From Atlantibacter sp. RC6 (GTDB taxonomy: Bacteria; Pseudomonadota; Gammaproteobacteria; Enterobacterales; Enterobacteriaceae): a stretch of DNA of 64,000 bases. Below, in pieces: positions 18,951-31,122 of this stretch. The notes under the pieces were generated by a model, which ran no database searches, was not told the origin of the DNA, and saw nothing but the letters and a program-made list of their open reading frames with translations. Both the position numbers and the translations under genes were made by a program. The DNA lies in assembly GCF_014193285.1 (NCBI RefSeq), contig NZ_JACHZE010000012.1:1-64000 (forward strand), in the 5' to 3' direction. How positions within the stretch are numbered: position 1 is the stretch's first letter; every line of letters begins with the position of its first letter.

Positions 18951-19051
18951 TTTTGTGGGCCCTATCACAAAATTCCGCCCCCTGCGTTGTAACTTCGTCC
19001 TTGCGTGATAAGTTCACAAAAAAGGATTGTGACTGCGACGAGCAGGCAAAA

Positions 19052-19089
19052 CCAGACAGACTTCTCAGAGGTCTGTCTGGTTTTTTTTT
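19052..19089 (+). terminator. strong orphan terminator
   Basis: A perfect 10-bp stem CCAGACAGAC / GTCTGTCTGG (19052-19061 and 19071-19080), a 9-base loop and nine T. It is 186 bp beyond the yicL stop with no gene directly before it, so it may end a small RNA transcribed from about 18950-19050 or a long yicL 3' end. Confidence 0.8.
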
Positions 19090-19199
19090 GCTTGTTGCCA
19101 GGCCCTACTTGAATAGCGAAATACCGGTACATCACTAATTCATTCAGGCGTGACGATGAGCATTACCCTTTCAGGATCAATAAAAAGGCAGCGTAAGTC

Positions 19200-20429
19200 A
19201 TGCGTCAGACAATCCAAAATTTTCAGTTAATGGCAAAGCCCTCCGGTTCAGTCTGCAACATTGATTGCACTTACTGCTTTTATCTTGAAAAAGAGCATTT
19301 ATATCCGGAGCGAAAACAGAACTGGCGGATGGATAACCAGACGCTGGAAAATTACATTAAAAAAAATATCCAGGCTCAGCGAGCCGATGTGGTTGATTTC
19401 CTGTGGCAGGGCGGCGAGCCAACAATGTTGGGTATCGACTTTTATCGTGAAGCGGTACGGTTACAGGAATTGTATCGGGGAAAAAAGACCATCAATAATT
19501 TCTTCCAGACTAATGGTATAAACCTCAATGACGAATGGGCAACATTCTTCAAAGAACATCACTTTCTGGTAGGTATTTCTATTGATGGCGATCGCATAAG
19601 TAATGACCAATACCGATTAACGCGCTCCGGAAAAAGTACCTTTGATAGTGTGATTACTGGCGTCGAAACGCTCAAACGTCATAAAGTGGAATTTAATACC
19701 CTGACGGTGGTTAATGCAAAAAATGTTCAGCGCCCGCTCGATGTCTACCGGTTCCTGAAAAGAATCGGCAGCCGTTACATGCAATTTATTCCTCTGGTAG
19801 AGCGACGTGCGGCGCAGCCGGATCAAAATGGCCTTACGTTAATCAAACCTGATTTTTCTGAGCAATGCGCGGTTGAGGCATGGTCAGTACCCGCTGCGGC
19901 GTGGGGTAAATTCCTTAATGCCATTTTTGATGAATGGGCCGTTAACGATTTGGGCCAGACGTTCGTCATGAATTTCGAACAAACCCTGACAAAAATGAAC
20001 GGGATGCAAAGCGCCTGTGTTATTAACGAAACCTGTGGTGGTAATTTGATCGTCGAATCCAATGGCGATGTTTACTCATGCGACCATTTCGTCTATCCGG
20101 AAAATAAATTGGGAAATATTAATGTGACGGATATTGCCGATATGGTTAACTCGCCGCAAAATCTGGATTTTGGTGCCAGGAAAGCGACCCACATTAGCAG
20201 AGATTGCCTTCAGTGTCCGGTCAAATCCGTCTGTAACGGTGGATGCCCTAAGCATCGCTTTGAACTATCAAGCGATGGGAAACCGAATAAAAACTATCTT
20301 TGCGACGGCTTCGCTATTCACTTACATCATGTGGTTCCGAAGTTTCAACGGATACTCAACTTGCTGGAAAAACAGACAACACCCACGCGAATTAAAAGAG
20401 AAATGCGTACCCTGATCAAAGCGCGATAA
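19200..20429 (+). CDS. anaerobic sulfatase-maturating enzyme (radical SAM/SPASM)
   Basis: A 409-residue radical SAM enzyme. The [4Fe-4S] motif is Cys19-x3-Cys23-x2-Cys26 (CNIDCTYC); the C-terminal SPASM region has the extra cysteines CVINETCGG, YSCDHF and CLQCPVKSVCNGGCPKHR. It is of the anSME type (AtsB/ChuR/YidF relatives), which oxidises the active-site Cys or Ser of sulfatases to formylglycine without oxygen. It faces the sulfatase gene at 21020-22696, whose site is of the Cys type, and is the natural partner. Confidence 0.92.
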   Translation: MRQTIQNFQLMAKPSGSVCNIDCTYCFYLEKEHLYPERKQNWRMDNQTLENYIKKNIQAQRADVVDFLWQGGEPTMLGIDFYREAVRLQELYRGKKTINNFFQTNGINLNDEWATFFKEHHFLVGISIDGDRISNDQYRLTRSGKSTFDSVITGVETLKRHKVEFNTLTVVNAKNVQRPLDVYRFLKRIGSRYMQFIPLVERRAAQPDQNGLTLIKPDFSEQCAVEAWSVPAAAWGKFLNAIFDEWAVNDLGQTFVMNFEQTLTKMNGMQSACVINETCGGNLIVESNGDVYSCDHFVYPENKLGNINVTDIADMVNSPQNLDFGARKATHISRDCLQCPVKSVCNGGCPKHRFELSSDGKPNKNYLCDGFAIHLHHVVPKFQRILNLLEKQTTPTRIKREMRTLIKAR

Positions 20430-20442
20430 GTCAGAGTGAAAT

Positions 20443-20477
20443 TTTCCCTGCTTTCGCCATCGAGTCAGGCAGGGAAA
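20443..20477. terminator. bidirectional hairpin between convergent genes
   Basis: A 9-bp perfect inverted repeat TTTCCCTGC / GCAGGGAAA (20443-20451 and 20469-20477) lies between the maturase stop at 20429 and the opposing stop at 20502. There is no long T-run, so strength as a terminator is uncertain. Confidence 0.5.
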
Positions 20478-20501
20478 TAAAATCGGCTTGCGGCAAAATA
20501 T

Positions 20502-20975
20502 TTATTGCGTTTCAGGCAAGCGATAATTCATTTTCACCAGGGTAACGGCAACGCCGTCTATCGTGTATGGCTGTATTTCTACCCACACTTTATCGAGATT
20601 ATCCACCGGATGGTTATCGACTGGCCCGGTTTGTTCTGCAAAATAAATAACCGCATTATTACGCATGGTTTTATGGAAGTGCGGCAACCGCTGCTGGTAA
20701 AAATTCACGGTAGCCGTCTCAGTGACGGGCGAGATAAACATCGCAAAGGGTAATGACGTTCCATAATCATCAAAAGCGATACCATTGTAACGATTAAAAA
20801 CCAGCGTTGATTCAGGTAGTACGGGGAGTGTGACATGAGCGCTCAACTCCGTCTGCCGGTATTTTTCAGGCACCCCCATTTGCCGGGCAAGTGATTGCGC
20901 AAGGATATCCAGACTCTGCGCGAAAGAGAGCCCTGAGAAGAAAAGAATAAATAGTAGCCAATGAGATAATTTCAT
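20502..20975 (-). CDS. periplasmic protein of unknown function
   Basis: A 157-residue protein with a Sec signal peptide (MKLSHWLLFILFFSGLSFAQS, cleavage near residue 19-20). The mature part has no cysteines and no motif I recognise; it contains aromatic-rich segments (VFNRYNGIAFDDYG, VNFYQQRLPHFHKTM). It follows the sulfatase gene by 44 bp on the same strand and is probably co-transcribed, which suggests a periplasmic role linked to the sulfatase. Confidence 0.75.
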   Translation of the reverse strand: MKLSHWLLFILFFSGLSFAQSLDILAQSLARQMGVPEKYRQTELSAHVTLPVLPESTLVFNRYNGIAFDDYGTSLPFAMFISPVTETATVNFYQQRLPHFHKTMRNNAVIYFAEQTGPVDNHPVDNLDKVWVEIQPYTIDGVAVTLVKMNYRLPETQ

Positions 20976-21019
20976 TTTTTACCCTAAAAAGGAGGAGATT
21001 GCTCTCCTCCGGTTTGCGT

Positions 21020-22696
21020 TTATTTTGCTTCTTTCATGTAATTTTCTTTAATGAAGTCCTGAGTTTTATCCATCGCTTCACTCATTTTCTGCAACCTTTC
21101 CGCTTTGCCCGGGGTATCCGGCAGGAATCCGACATATTTGTCTTTAGGACCATATGGACGCATCCAGTTTTGCGGGAAGTCTGCCGATTTAACGCCGTTA
21201 CCTTTGTCTTCATAACGCTGAACGATCCCTTCCGACAGTTTTGCGTTATAAGGAATAATATTTTCACCGTTATGGTCGCCAAGTTTGGCAAACAGTTCCT
21301 GACGCAGATCCTGTTTAACCTTAACGATCTGTGGATCGGTGGAATTGATCAGGTTATGCATTTCCTTAGGATCTGCTTTCAGATCGTAAAGCTCTTCAGT
21401 ATCCCAGACGCCATAATAGTTAATGTACTTATATTGCTCACCGCGAATAGCAAAGGTGGTGGGAGTGTAAGGGAAGTTATATTCCCAGAAGTATTCATAC
21501 ACGAAGGTTTTACTTCTTGGCTCTGCTGGGGCTTTTCCACTGCCCAGAGACAGGAAGCTAGAACCGTCATAGTCTTTTGGTTTTGGCAAACCTGCGGCTT
21601 CGAGCAACGTTGGCGCAATGTCGATATTTGCGACAACATCATCAACGACCCGACCAGCATCAAAACCGGGGCCGCTGGCAATCAGCGGGACACGGATCGA
21701 CTCTTCGTACGCATTACGCTTATCGATCAGTCCATGCTCGCCAAACATAAAGCCATTATCGCCCATCACCATAATAATGGTGTTTTTATCCAGGTTATGC
21801 TCTTTAAGATACTGACGAACACGCCCTACGCTTTCATCAACGGACATTAAGGTTTCGTAATAGCTTTGTAGCCATTCGTTGTAATCAAGCTTTTCCATAT
21901 AAGGGAAATCGATCCCATGCCAGCTATTACGCTGATCTTTAACCCAACGCGGTTTACCCTGATAGTTTTCCGCGTTATTCACCCACGAATCCGGCTTCTT
22001 GAACACCTTACCTTTTAGCTTGCCGATATGGCGCGGTGCAGGCAAGAAATCAGCATGGACACCTTTATGGCCTAAATAGAGCATAAAGGGTTTTGATTTG
22101 TCCCTGTGATCCAACCAGTCAACGGCATAGTCGGTCAGCTCATCGGTAATATAGCCTTTCTGTTTAACGACTTTTCCATCAACGTTCAGTTCGGACGCGC
22201 CGCCGAATTCATTCACAGGGTAATAATTCCCTTGCGAGTTTGAACCAATAAAGCCAACCCACTTATCAAACCCGGCAAACCCCGGCTTCGCTTCTTTTTC
22301 TACACCGCCAAAATGCCATTTACCAAAGAACCCTGTTTGATAACCCGCTTCTTTAAGGCGCTGAGGAAAGAAGTTCAGATCATAAACTTTGTCGTTTTTA
22401 TTGTTATCAACCATGCCGTGATTGTGGGCATACATCCCTGTGAGGATGCTGGCGCGACTCGGTCCGCATAGCGAAGTGGTGACAAAAGCATTTTTAAAGT
22501 AAGTGCCGTCTTTGGCCATCGCGTCCATATTCGGCGTTACCGCATCGCTGTTAACGAAGCCCATCGCATCGTAACGCTGATCGTCAACGATGATATAAAC
22601 GATATTCGGTTTTTCCGGCGCTGCCCAGGCCGCTGAGCCAGCCGTCGTTGCAAGGCAAGCTACGCCAATCAGTGCAGATAATAAACTACGTTTCAT
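21020..22696 (-). CDS. Cys-type periplasmic sulfatase
   Basis: A 558-residue alkaline-phosphatase-fold sulfatase with a cleaved signal peptide (ending SAAWAA, about residue 26). The formylglycine motif is CGPSRASILTG with the modified residue Cys77 and Arg81. Metal ligands are visible in NIVYIIVDDQR and MGDNGFMFGEHG. It hydrolyses a sulfate ester on an unknown, probably glycan, substrate. AGGAG lies 8 bp before the ATG. It lies 39 bp after a carbohydrate porin and belongs to the family of arylsulfatase/choline-sulfatase-like enzymes rather than one named enzyme. Confidence 0.93.
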   Translation of the reverse strand: MKRSLLSALIGVACLATTAGSAAWAAPEKPNIVYIIVDDQRYDAMGFVNSDAVTPNMDAMAKDGTYFKNAFVTTSLCGPSRASILTGMYAHNHGMVDNNKNDKVYDLNFFPQRLKEAGYQTGFFGKWHFGGVEKEAKPGFAGFDKWVGFIGSNSQGNYYPVNEFGGASELNVDGKVVKQKGYITDELTDYAVDWLDHRDKSKPFMLYLGHKGVHADFLPAPRHIGKLKGKVFKKPDSWVNNAENYQGKPRWVKDQRNSWHGIDFPYMEKLDYNEWLQSYYETLMSVDESVGRVRQYLKEHNLDKNTIIMVMGDNGFMFGEHGLIDKRNAYEESIRVPLIASGPGFDAGRVVDDVVANIDIAPTLLEAAGLPKPKDYDGSSFLSLGSGKAPAEPRSKTFVYEYFWEYNFPYTPTTFAIRGEQYKYINYYGVWDTEELYDLKADPKEMHNLINSTDPQIVKVKQDLRQELFAKLGDHNGENIIPYNAKLSEGIVQRYEDKGNGVKSADFPQNWMRPYGPKDKYVGFLPDTPGKAERLQKMSEAMDKTQDFIKENYMKEAK

Positions 22697-22735
22697 TTAT
22701 TTCTCCTTATTTATACCAGCGTGTTTTTCTGGTAA

Positions 22736-24181
22736 TCAGAAAAACATCACATTTGCTGAAATACCGAACTTCCACTGATCGTCTTTGTTATCAGAGAAAA
22801 CGACATTATCAAGTTGGTTATCAATAGCTTTGAGATACGTGGCATAAAAACGTATTTCAGGCAATAAACCGAAGCTGCTTTTTTCGAAGCGGATTGAATG
22901 GAAAAACGTGGTTTTATATCCGGACTCGATAAGGGTTTCACCGTACTGTTTGCTGTCCTGTTTAAAATAGCCCAGTTCCACGCCGGTCTGATTATAATTT
23001 TCCCAGATATAGGCAGGCCGAATAGCGGAGCGGATAAAGGTGATATCTGAATGAGGAGCAAAGGTTTCAGGATCGGCAATATCACTGGCCTTACCAAAGG
23101 CTATCGCATGAACAATACCAAAATGATCGCCGATAAAATTCTCACCCTGGGTTACTGCGCGATAAAGTACGCCACCACTTTGTTCGCCGAAATAATTGTC
23201 ACTGTGTCCAAGATAGGGATTGGCGCCATGAATACGGCTCATATTGGTTGCCATTCCGTTATTAGCCACCTGAAAGATGAGTTCATTAAAGCTTTTATCG
23301 GTTTGCGTTTTCTTTAATGCCACGCCAGCCAGGAAGGCATCTTTGAGATCAAAAATCTCCCCGTCCGCCGCACGCTGTTTTTGTGTGTCCGATGGATTCG
23401 CCATGGTGTAATCGCCATGGAAACCTAGGGTTAAATCCTGTGCGAGTTTAATATTGTTATACCGCATCTGTACGGTATTCGTGGCTACGTTAGTACTGCC
23501 GCTCAGGTTGGTTTTGAACACCTTGTAATCATTACGGCCAACGGCAAGGTCGAGCGCGCCGGGTCCAATGCTCAGATTTTGAATACCTGCGCCGCCCCCT
23601 TCCGCGGTATACGCATATTTCCAGTCGAACATCAGAATTTCTTTAGCAGGAAGCTGATTTCGTCCTACCCAGAACAGGGCCTCTGGATGATTCGGCACCA
23701 ATCCTTTAGTTTCGAGGTACATTTTGCCAAATGAAATATCATTGCCTTCCGATTTAGCAAAGTTGTTATTGCTGCTGTCAAGATCGATAGAGCCATCCAG
23801 CATCACTACCGCTTTCATTGAAACACCGTCTTTATTATAAAAACGCTGTGAAAAAATCAGATCGTACCAGCCATAAAATTCGTTACCGTAACGCCCCAGC
23901 GCCCCCTGTGCCCAGTTAGGCCTTTCATAGCTGATACCAGATGGCGTAACGCCTTTACCCACTGTGACTGTCGCATTAGTGGTTCCGTTTGCCGCCGTTT
24001 CCCAGCCGCCGCGGAAATAGCCTGCAAAGTTAAAATCTTTAAGTTTATCGTTATCCGCTTCAAGTTTTGCCAGACGGTCCTCAACGGGAACATAATCTTG
24101 TAGCGATGTGGTATCAGCAAATGTCAAACCTGGTAAAAGCGCGAACAGAGATAAAGAAAAATGTGCCAACTTTTTATTCAT
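22736..24181 (-). CDS. bglH: LamB/BglH-type outer-membrane carbohydrate porin
   Basis: A 481-residue outer-membrane beta-barrel protein with a signal peptide (MNKKLAHFSLSLFALLPGLTFA) and an N-terminal coiled stretch (PVEDRLAKLEADNDKL), as in BglH. Family traits are FNFAGYFRGGWE, YGNEFYGWYDLIFSQRF and a C-terminal strand ending in Phe (KFGISANVMFF). It should admit oligosaccharides or beta-glucosides across the outer membrane. It lies 195 bp after bglB on the same strand, behind a possible weak terminator, and leads into the sulfatase gene. The bglH symbol is by family resemblance. Confidence 0.88.
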   Translation of the reverse strand: MNKKLAHFSLSLFALLPGLTFADTTSLQDYVPVEDRLAKLEADNDKLKDFNFAGYFRGGWETAANGTTNATVTVGKGVTPSGISYERPNWAQGALGRYGNEFYGWYDLIFSQRFYNKDGVSMKAVVMLDGSIDLDSSNNNFAKSEGNDISFGKMYLETKGLVPNHPEALFWVGRNQLPAKEILMFDWKYAYTAEGGGAGIQNLSIGPGALDLAVGRNDYKVFKTNLSGSTNVATNTVQMRYNNIKLAQDLTLGFHGDYTMANPSDTQKQRAADGEIFDLKDAFLAGVALKKTQTDKSFNELIFQVANNGMATNMSRIHGANPYLGHSDNYFGEQSGGVLYRAVTQGENFIGDHFGIVHAIAFGKASDIADPETFAPHSDITFIRSAIRPAYIWENYNQTGVELGYFKQDSKQYGETLIESGYKTTFFHSIRFEKSSFGLLPEIRFYATYLKAIDNQLDNVVFSDNKDDQWKFGISANVMFF

Positions 24182-24289
24182 TTTAAATGCCTATTGCACG
24201 GTTAAAGTAGAGGATGTTCTAAACTGATCGTTGAATAATTCATGTGCAGGCTGGCCGAATAGTATTTCCGGCATCCCTGCGCGAGACAA

Positions 24290-24317
24290 AATAAAGCCCT
24301 CCCGAAGTCGGGCCTTG
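24290..24317 (-). terminator. weak terminator after bglB
   Basis: On the minus strand an imperfect stem AAGGCCCG...CGGGAGGGCTT is followed by TATTTT. It lies about 60 bp past the bglB stop and may only partly stop transcription into the porin and sulfatase genes. Confidence 0.45.
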
Positions 24318-24376
24318 ATTAACAAAGGGAGCAATTACTTAAAAAGTCATCGCGCCCTATGGTATTTCGACTAAAT

Positions 24377-27655
<3,279 letters not shown>

Positions 27656-27683
27656 TTACTTCAATTGTTGAATACTGCGGATA

Positions 27684-27725
27684 AAAAAAAACCCGAGCGC
27701 TGACGATGAAGTCTGCGTTCAGGTT
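27684..27725 (-). terminator. attenuator terminator between bglG and bglF
   Basis: On the minus strand a stem beginning in AACCTGAACGC and closing with GCGCTCGGGTT is followed by nine T. Its 5' arm overlaps the RAT element at 27721-27751, so BglG binding would prevent it forming. Confidence 0.8.
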
Positions 27726-27751
27726 TTGCCTGCATAGTGCAGTAACAATCC
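27721..27751 (-). promoter_or_regulatory. BglG RNA antiterminator (RAT) site 2
   Basis: The minus strand reads GGATTGTTACTGC...GCAGGCAAAACCT, the classic RAT sequence, here 31 nt. It lies between bglG and bglF as in the E. coli bgl operon. Confidence 0.92.
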
Positions 27752-27774
27752 AAAGGTGGCGTAATCGCCGGGCG

Positions 27775-28658
<884 letters not shown>

Positions 28659-28665
<7 letters not shown>

Positions 28666-28688
28666 GCCTGCCAATGCAGTAACAATCC
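28659..28688 (-). promoter_or_regulatory. BglG RNA antiterminator (RAT) site 1
   Basis: The minus strand reads GGATTGTTACTGCATTGGCA followed by GGCGAAACCT, a 30-nt RAT with a complementary hairpin stem. It is the leader attenuator of the operon. Confidence 0.92.
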
Positions 28689-28743
28689 ATTTGCAGGTAA
28701 TGTAACAGCCAGCGATCGTAAGACAATATGGCTATGGCAAAAG

Positions 28744-28759
28744 TGTGATGTCAGTCCCA
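28744..28759. promoter_or_regulatory. CRP-like site upstream of the bgl operon
   Basis: TGTGA-TGTCAG-TCCCA, a near-consensus CRP half-site with a partly conserved partner at the right 6-bp spacing, about 55 bp upstream of RAT 1. Catabolite control of bgl operons through CRP is established in E. coli. Confidence 0.6.
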
Positions 28760-28915
28760 TAGTTTAATTTAAGATATCTTTATATCACTGGTGACGATCG
28801 GCACCTGCAAATATCGCTGGAACAGGATTTTGCCAGGCTGGAATTTAATTAAAAGCAGCCATTTTGAAGACAGGGAAAATATATTTCCCGACATAATAGT
28901 CAGCTCCGAGATATA

Positions 28916-28954
28916 AAAAAACCGGCTAGTCTGGCAGGACAATCCGGTTTTTTT
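28916..28954. terminator. bidirectional terminator after treX
   Basis: AAAACCGG / CCGGTTTT arms with A-run and T-run on the two sides, so it can work in both directions. It lies about 45 bp past the treX stop (minus strand) and separates the trehalose operon from the bgl operon. Confidence 0.75.
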
Positions 28955-28996
28955 GTAGATCTATCCTATTGTTAACTATAAGGATAATGTTAAATT

Positions 28997-31072
28997 TTAC
29001 GGCCTTCTGAACAGCGCCATACTGCGCCCTTCCAGTTCAAAATCCTTCTCTTTGGTGATCACCAGACCCGGCTCTACCGTCTCGGAGGTGCTCAGTTCCA
29101 GCACCCAGCCGCCTTCGCCGAACTGTGGGATGCGGAACGGCACGTTGCCCTCAAACGGGTTGAACAGTATCAGAATGTCGTGCCAGATACCCTCTTCAGT
29201 CTGGAAGTCGGTGCGGCCAATGTATACCCCCAGGGTTGACCCTTCGTCCCACTGTTCCGGTTGCTGCGGGCCGCCGCCGGCGTTGAACCATTCGATCACC
29301 ATGCCGTCGCGCCAGTTATCGCGGCGCAGCAGCGGCTGCTCGGCGCGCAGTTTGATCAGATGGCGCGTGAACTCGCGCAGCGCTTCGCTGGACGCCGGCA
29401 GGTTGTCCCAGTGGATCCAGGAGATCTCGCTGTCCTGACAGTAACCGTTGTTATTGCCCATCTGGCTGCGGCCAAATTCGTCCCCCGCCAGCAGCATCGG
29501 CGTGCCGTGGGAGAAGAACAGCGTGGCGAGGAAGTTACGTTTCTGGCGCTCGCGCACCGCGTTAATGCCTTCGTCGTCGGTCGGGCCTTCCGCGCCGTAG
29601 TTATACGAGCGATTATCGTTGTGGCCGTCGTTATTATCTTCGCCGTTGGCCTCGTTGTGCTTCTCGTTGTACGACACCAGGTCGTTGAGGGTGAAGCCGT
29701 CATGGGCAGTAATAAAGTTAACGCTGGCCCACGGGCGGCGGCCACGCTGATCGTAGAGATCGCCGGACCCCAGCAAACGCGCGGCGAAATCGGTTGAGAC
29801 GTTATCGCCCTTCCAGTATTCGCGCACCGTATCGCGGTATTTGTCGTTCCACTCCGCCCAGCCCGGCGGGAAGCCGCCCACCTGATAGCCGCCGGGACCA
29901 ATGTCCCAGGGTTCGCCAATCAGCTTCAGGCGGGAGAGTTTCGGGTCCTGCATGATGGCGTCGAAGAAGCCGCCGCGCTGGTCAAAGCCTTCCGGCTCAC
30001 GGCCAAGGATGGTGCCCAGGTCGAAACGAAAACCGTCGATATGCATCGAATCCGCCCAGTAACGCAGGGAATCCATCACCATCTGCAATACGCGTGGATG
30101 GGAGGTGTTTACCGTGTTACCGGTCCCGGTATCGTTGATGTAATAGCGGTGCTGATCGGGCATGGTGCGATAATAGGAGAAGTTGTCGATACCCTTAAAC
30201 GACAGCGTCGGGCCCAGTTCGTTACCCTCGGCGGTGTGGTTGTACACCACGTCGAGGATCACTTCGATGCCCTCGTCGTGGAAAGCGCGCACCATATCGC
30301 GGAAGCCCTGGATGCCGCGCGGCCCAAAGTAGCGCGAGGCGGGCGCGAAAAAGCCCAGCGAGTTATAGCCCCAGAAGTTTTTAAGCCCGCGCTCCAGCAG
30401 GTGTTGGTCGTCCGGGAACCAGTGCACCGGCAACAGCTCCACCGAGGTAACGCCGAGGCTCTTAATGTACTGAACGGTGGATTTATGGCTCATACCGTCG
30501 TAGGTGCCGCGCATCTCTTCCGGCAGCGCGGAATTAAGCTGGGTAAACCCTTTGACGTGGGTTTCGTAGATCACGGTTTTCGGCCACGGAACGGTCGGGC
30601 GGTTCTGATCGTGCCAGTTAAACTCATTAGGATCGATAACCCGGCATTTTGGGGTAAACGGCGCGCTGTCGCGCTCGTCAAAGGTCAGGTCCTTATCCTC
30701 ATGATAGAGGTCGTAGGCGAAATGGGCTTCGTTCCACTCAAGGTCGCCCACCAGATCTCGGGCGTAGGGGTCGAGCAGCAGTTTATTGGGGTTGAAGCGG
30801 TGGCCATTCTCCGGATCGTAAGGACCATGAACGCGAAAGCCGTACAACGCGCCAGGCTTCAGGCCCGGCACGTAGCCGTGCCACACTTCGTGGGTACATT
30901 CCGGCAGATCGCGCCGGGCAATTTCAACTTTACCGGTGGGATCGTAAAGACACAGTTCAATACGTTGCGCATGGGCGGAGAAAATCGCAAAGTTTACGCC
31001 TTCGCCATCGTAGTTGGCACCGAGCTGGTGTGCGTGCCCCGCCAGGATTTCAAACGGTTTACCTTTAGACAT
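28997..31072 (-). CDS. treX: glycogen debranching enzyme, TreX/GlgX type
   Basis: A 691-residue GH13 enzyme with an N-terminal CBM48-like domain (about 1-150) and a (beta/alpha)8 barrel. Catalytic motifs: GFRFDLGTIL (nucleophile Asp), KLIGEPWDIGPGGYQ (acid/base Glu) and NFITAHDGFTLNDLVSY. It cuts alpha-1,6 branches. The start at 31072 (MSKGKPFEILAG) follows AGAGAGGG; an in-frame codon 33 bp upstream is less likely. It is the third gene after treZ and treY, so it probably debranches glycogen to feed maltodextrins to TreY. Confidence 0.92.
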   Translation of the reverse strand: MSKGKPFEILAGHAHQLGANYDGEGVNFAIFSAHAQRIELCLYDPTGKVEIARRDLPECTHEVWHGYVPGLKPGALYGFRVHGPYDPENGHRFNPNKLLLDPYARDLVGDLEWNEAHFAYDLYHEDKDLTFDERDSAPFTPKCRVIDPNEFNWHDQNRPTVPWPKTVIYETHVKGFTQLNSALPEEMRGTYDGMSHKSTVQYIKSLGVTSVELLPVHWFPDDQHLLERGLKNFWGYNSLGFFAPASRYFGPRGIQGFRDMVRAFHDEGIEVILDVVYNHTAEGNELGPTLSFKGIDNFSYYRTMPDQHRYYINDTGTGNTVNTSHPRVLQMVMDSLRYWADSMHIDGFRFDLGTILGREPEGFDQRGGFFDAIMQDPKLSRLKLIGEPWDIGPGGYQVGGFPPGWAEWNDKYRDTVREYWKGDNVSTDFAARLLGSGDLYDQRGRRPWASVNFITAHDGFTLNDLVSYNEKHNEANGEDNNDGHNDNRSYNYGAEGPTDDEGINAVRERQKRNFLATLFFSHGTPMLLAGDEFGRSQMGNNNGYCQDSEISWIHWDNLPASSEALREFTRHLIKLRAEQPLLRRDNWRDGMVIEWFNAGGGPQQPEQWDEGSTLGVYIGRTDFQTEEGIWHDILILFNPFEGNVPFRIPQFGEGGWVLELSTSETVEPGLVITKEKDFELEGRSMALFRRP

Positions 31073-31122
31073 GAATCCCTCTCTTGGAACCAGAAATTTC
31101 AGCAAATGCAGCGGCTAACGTT

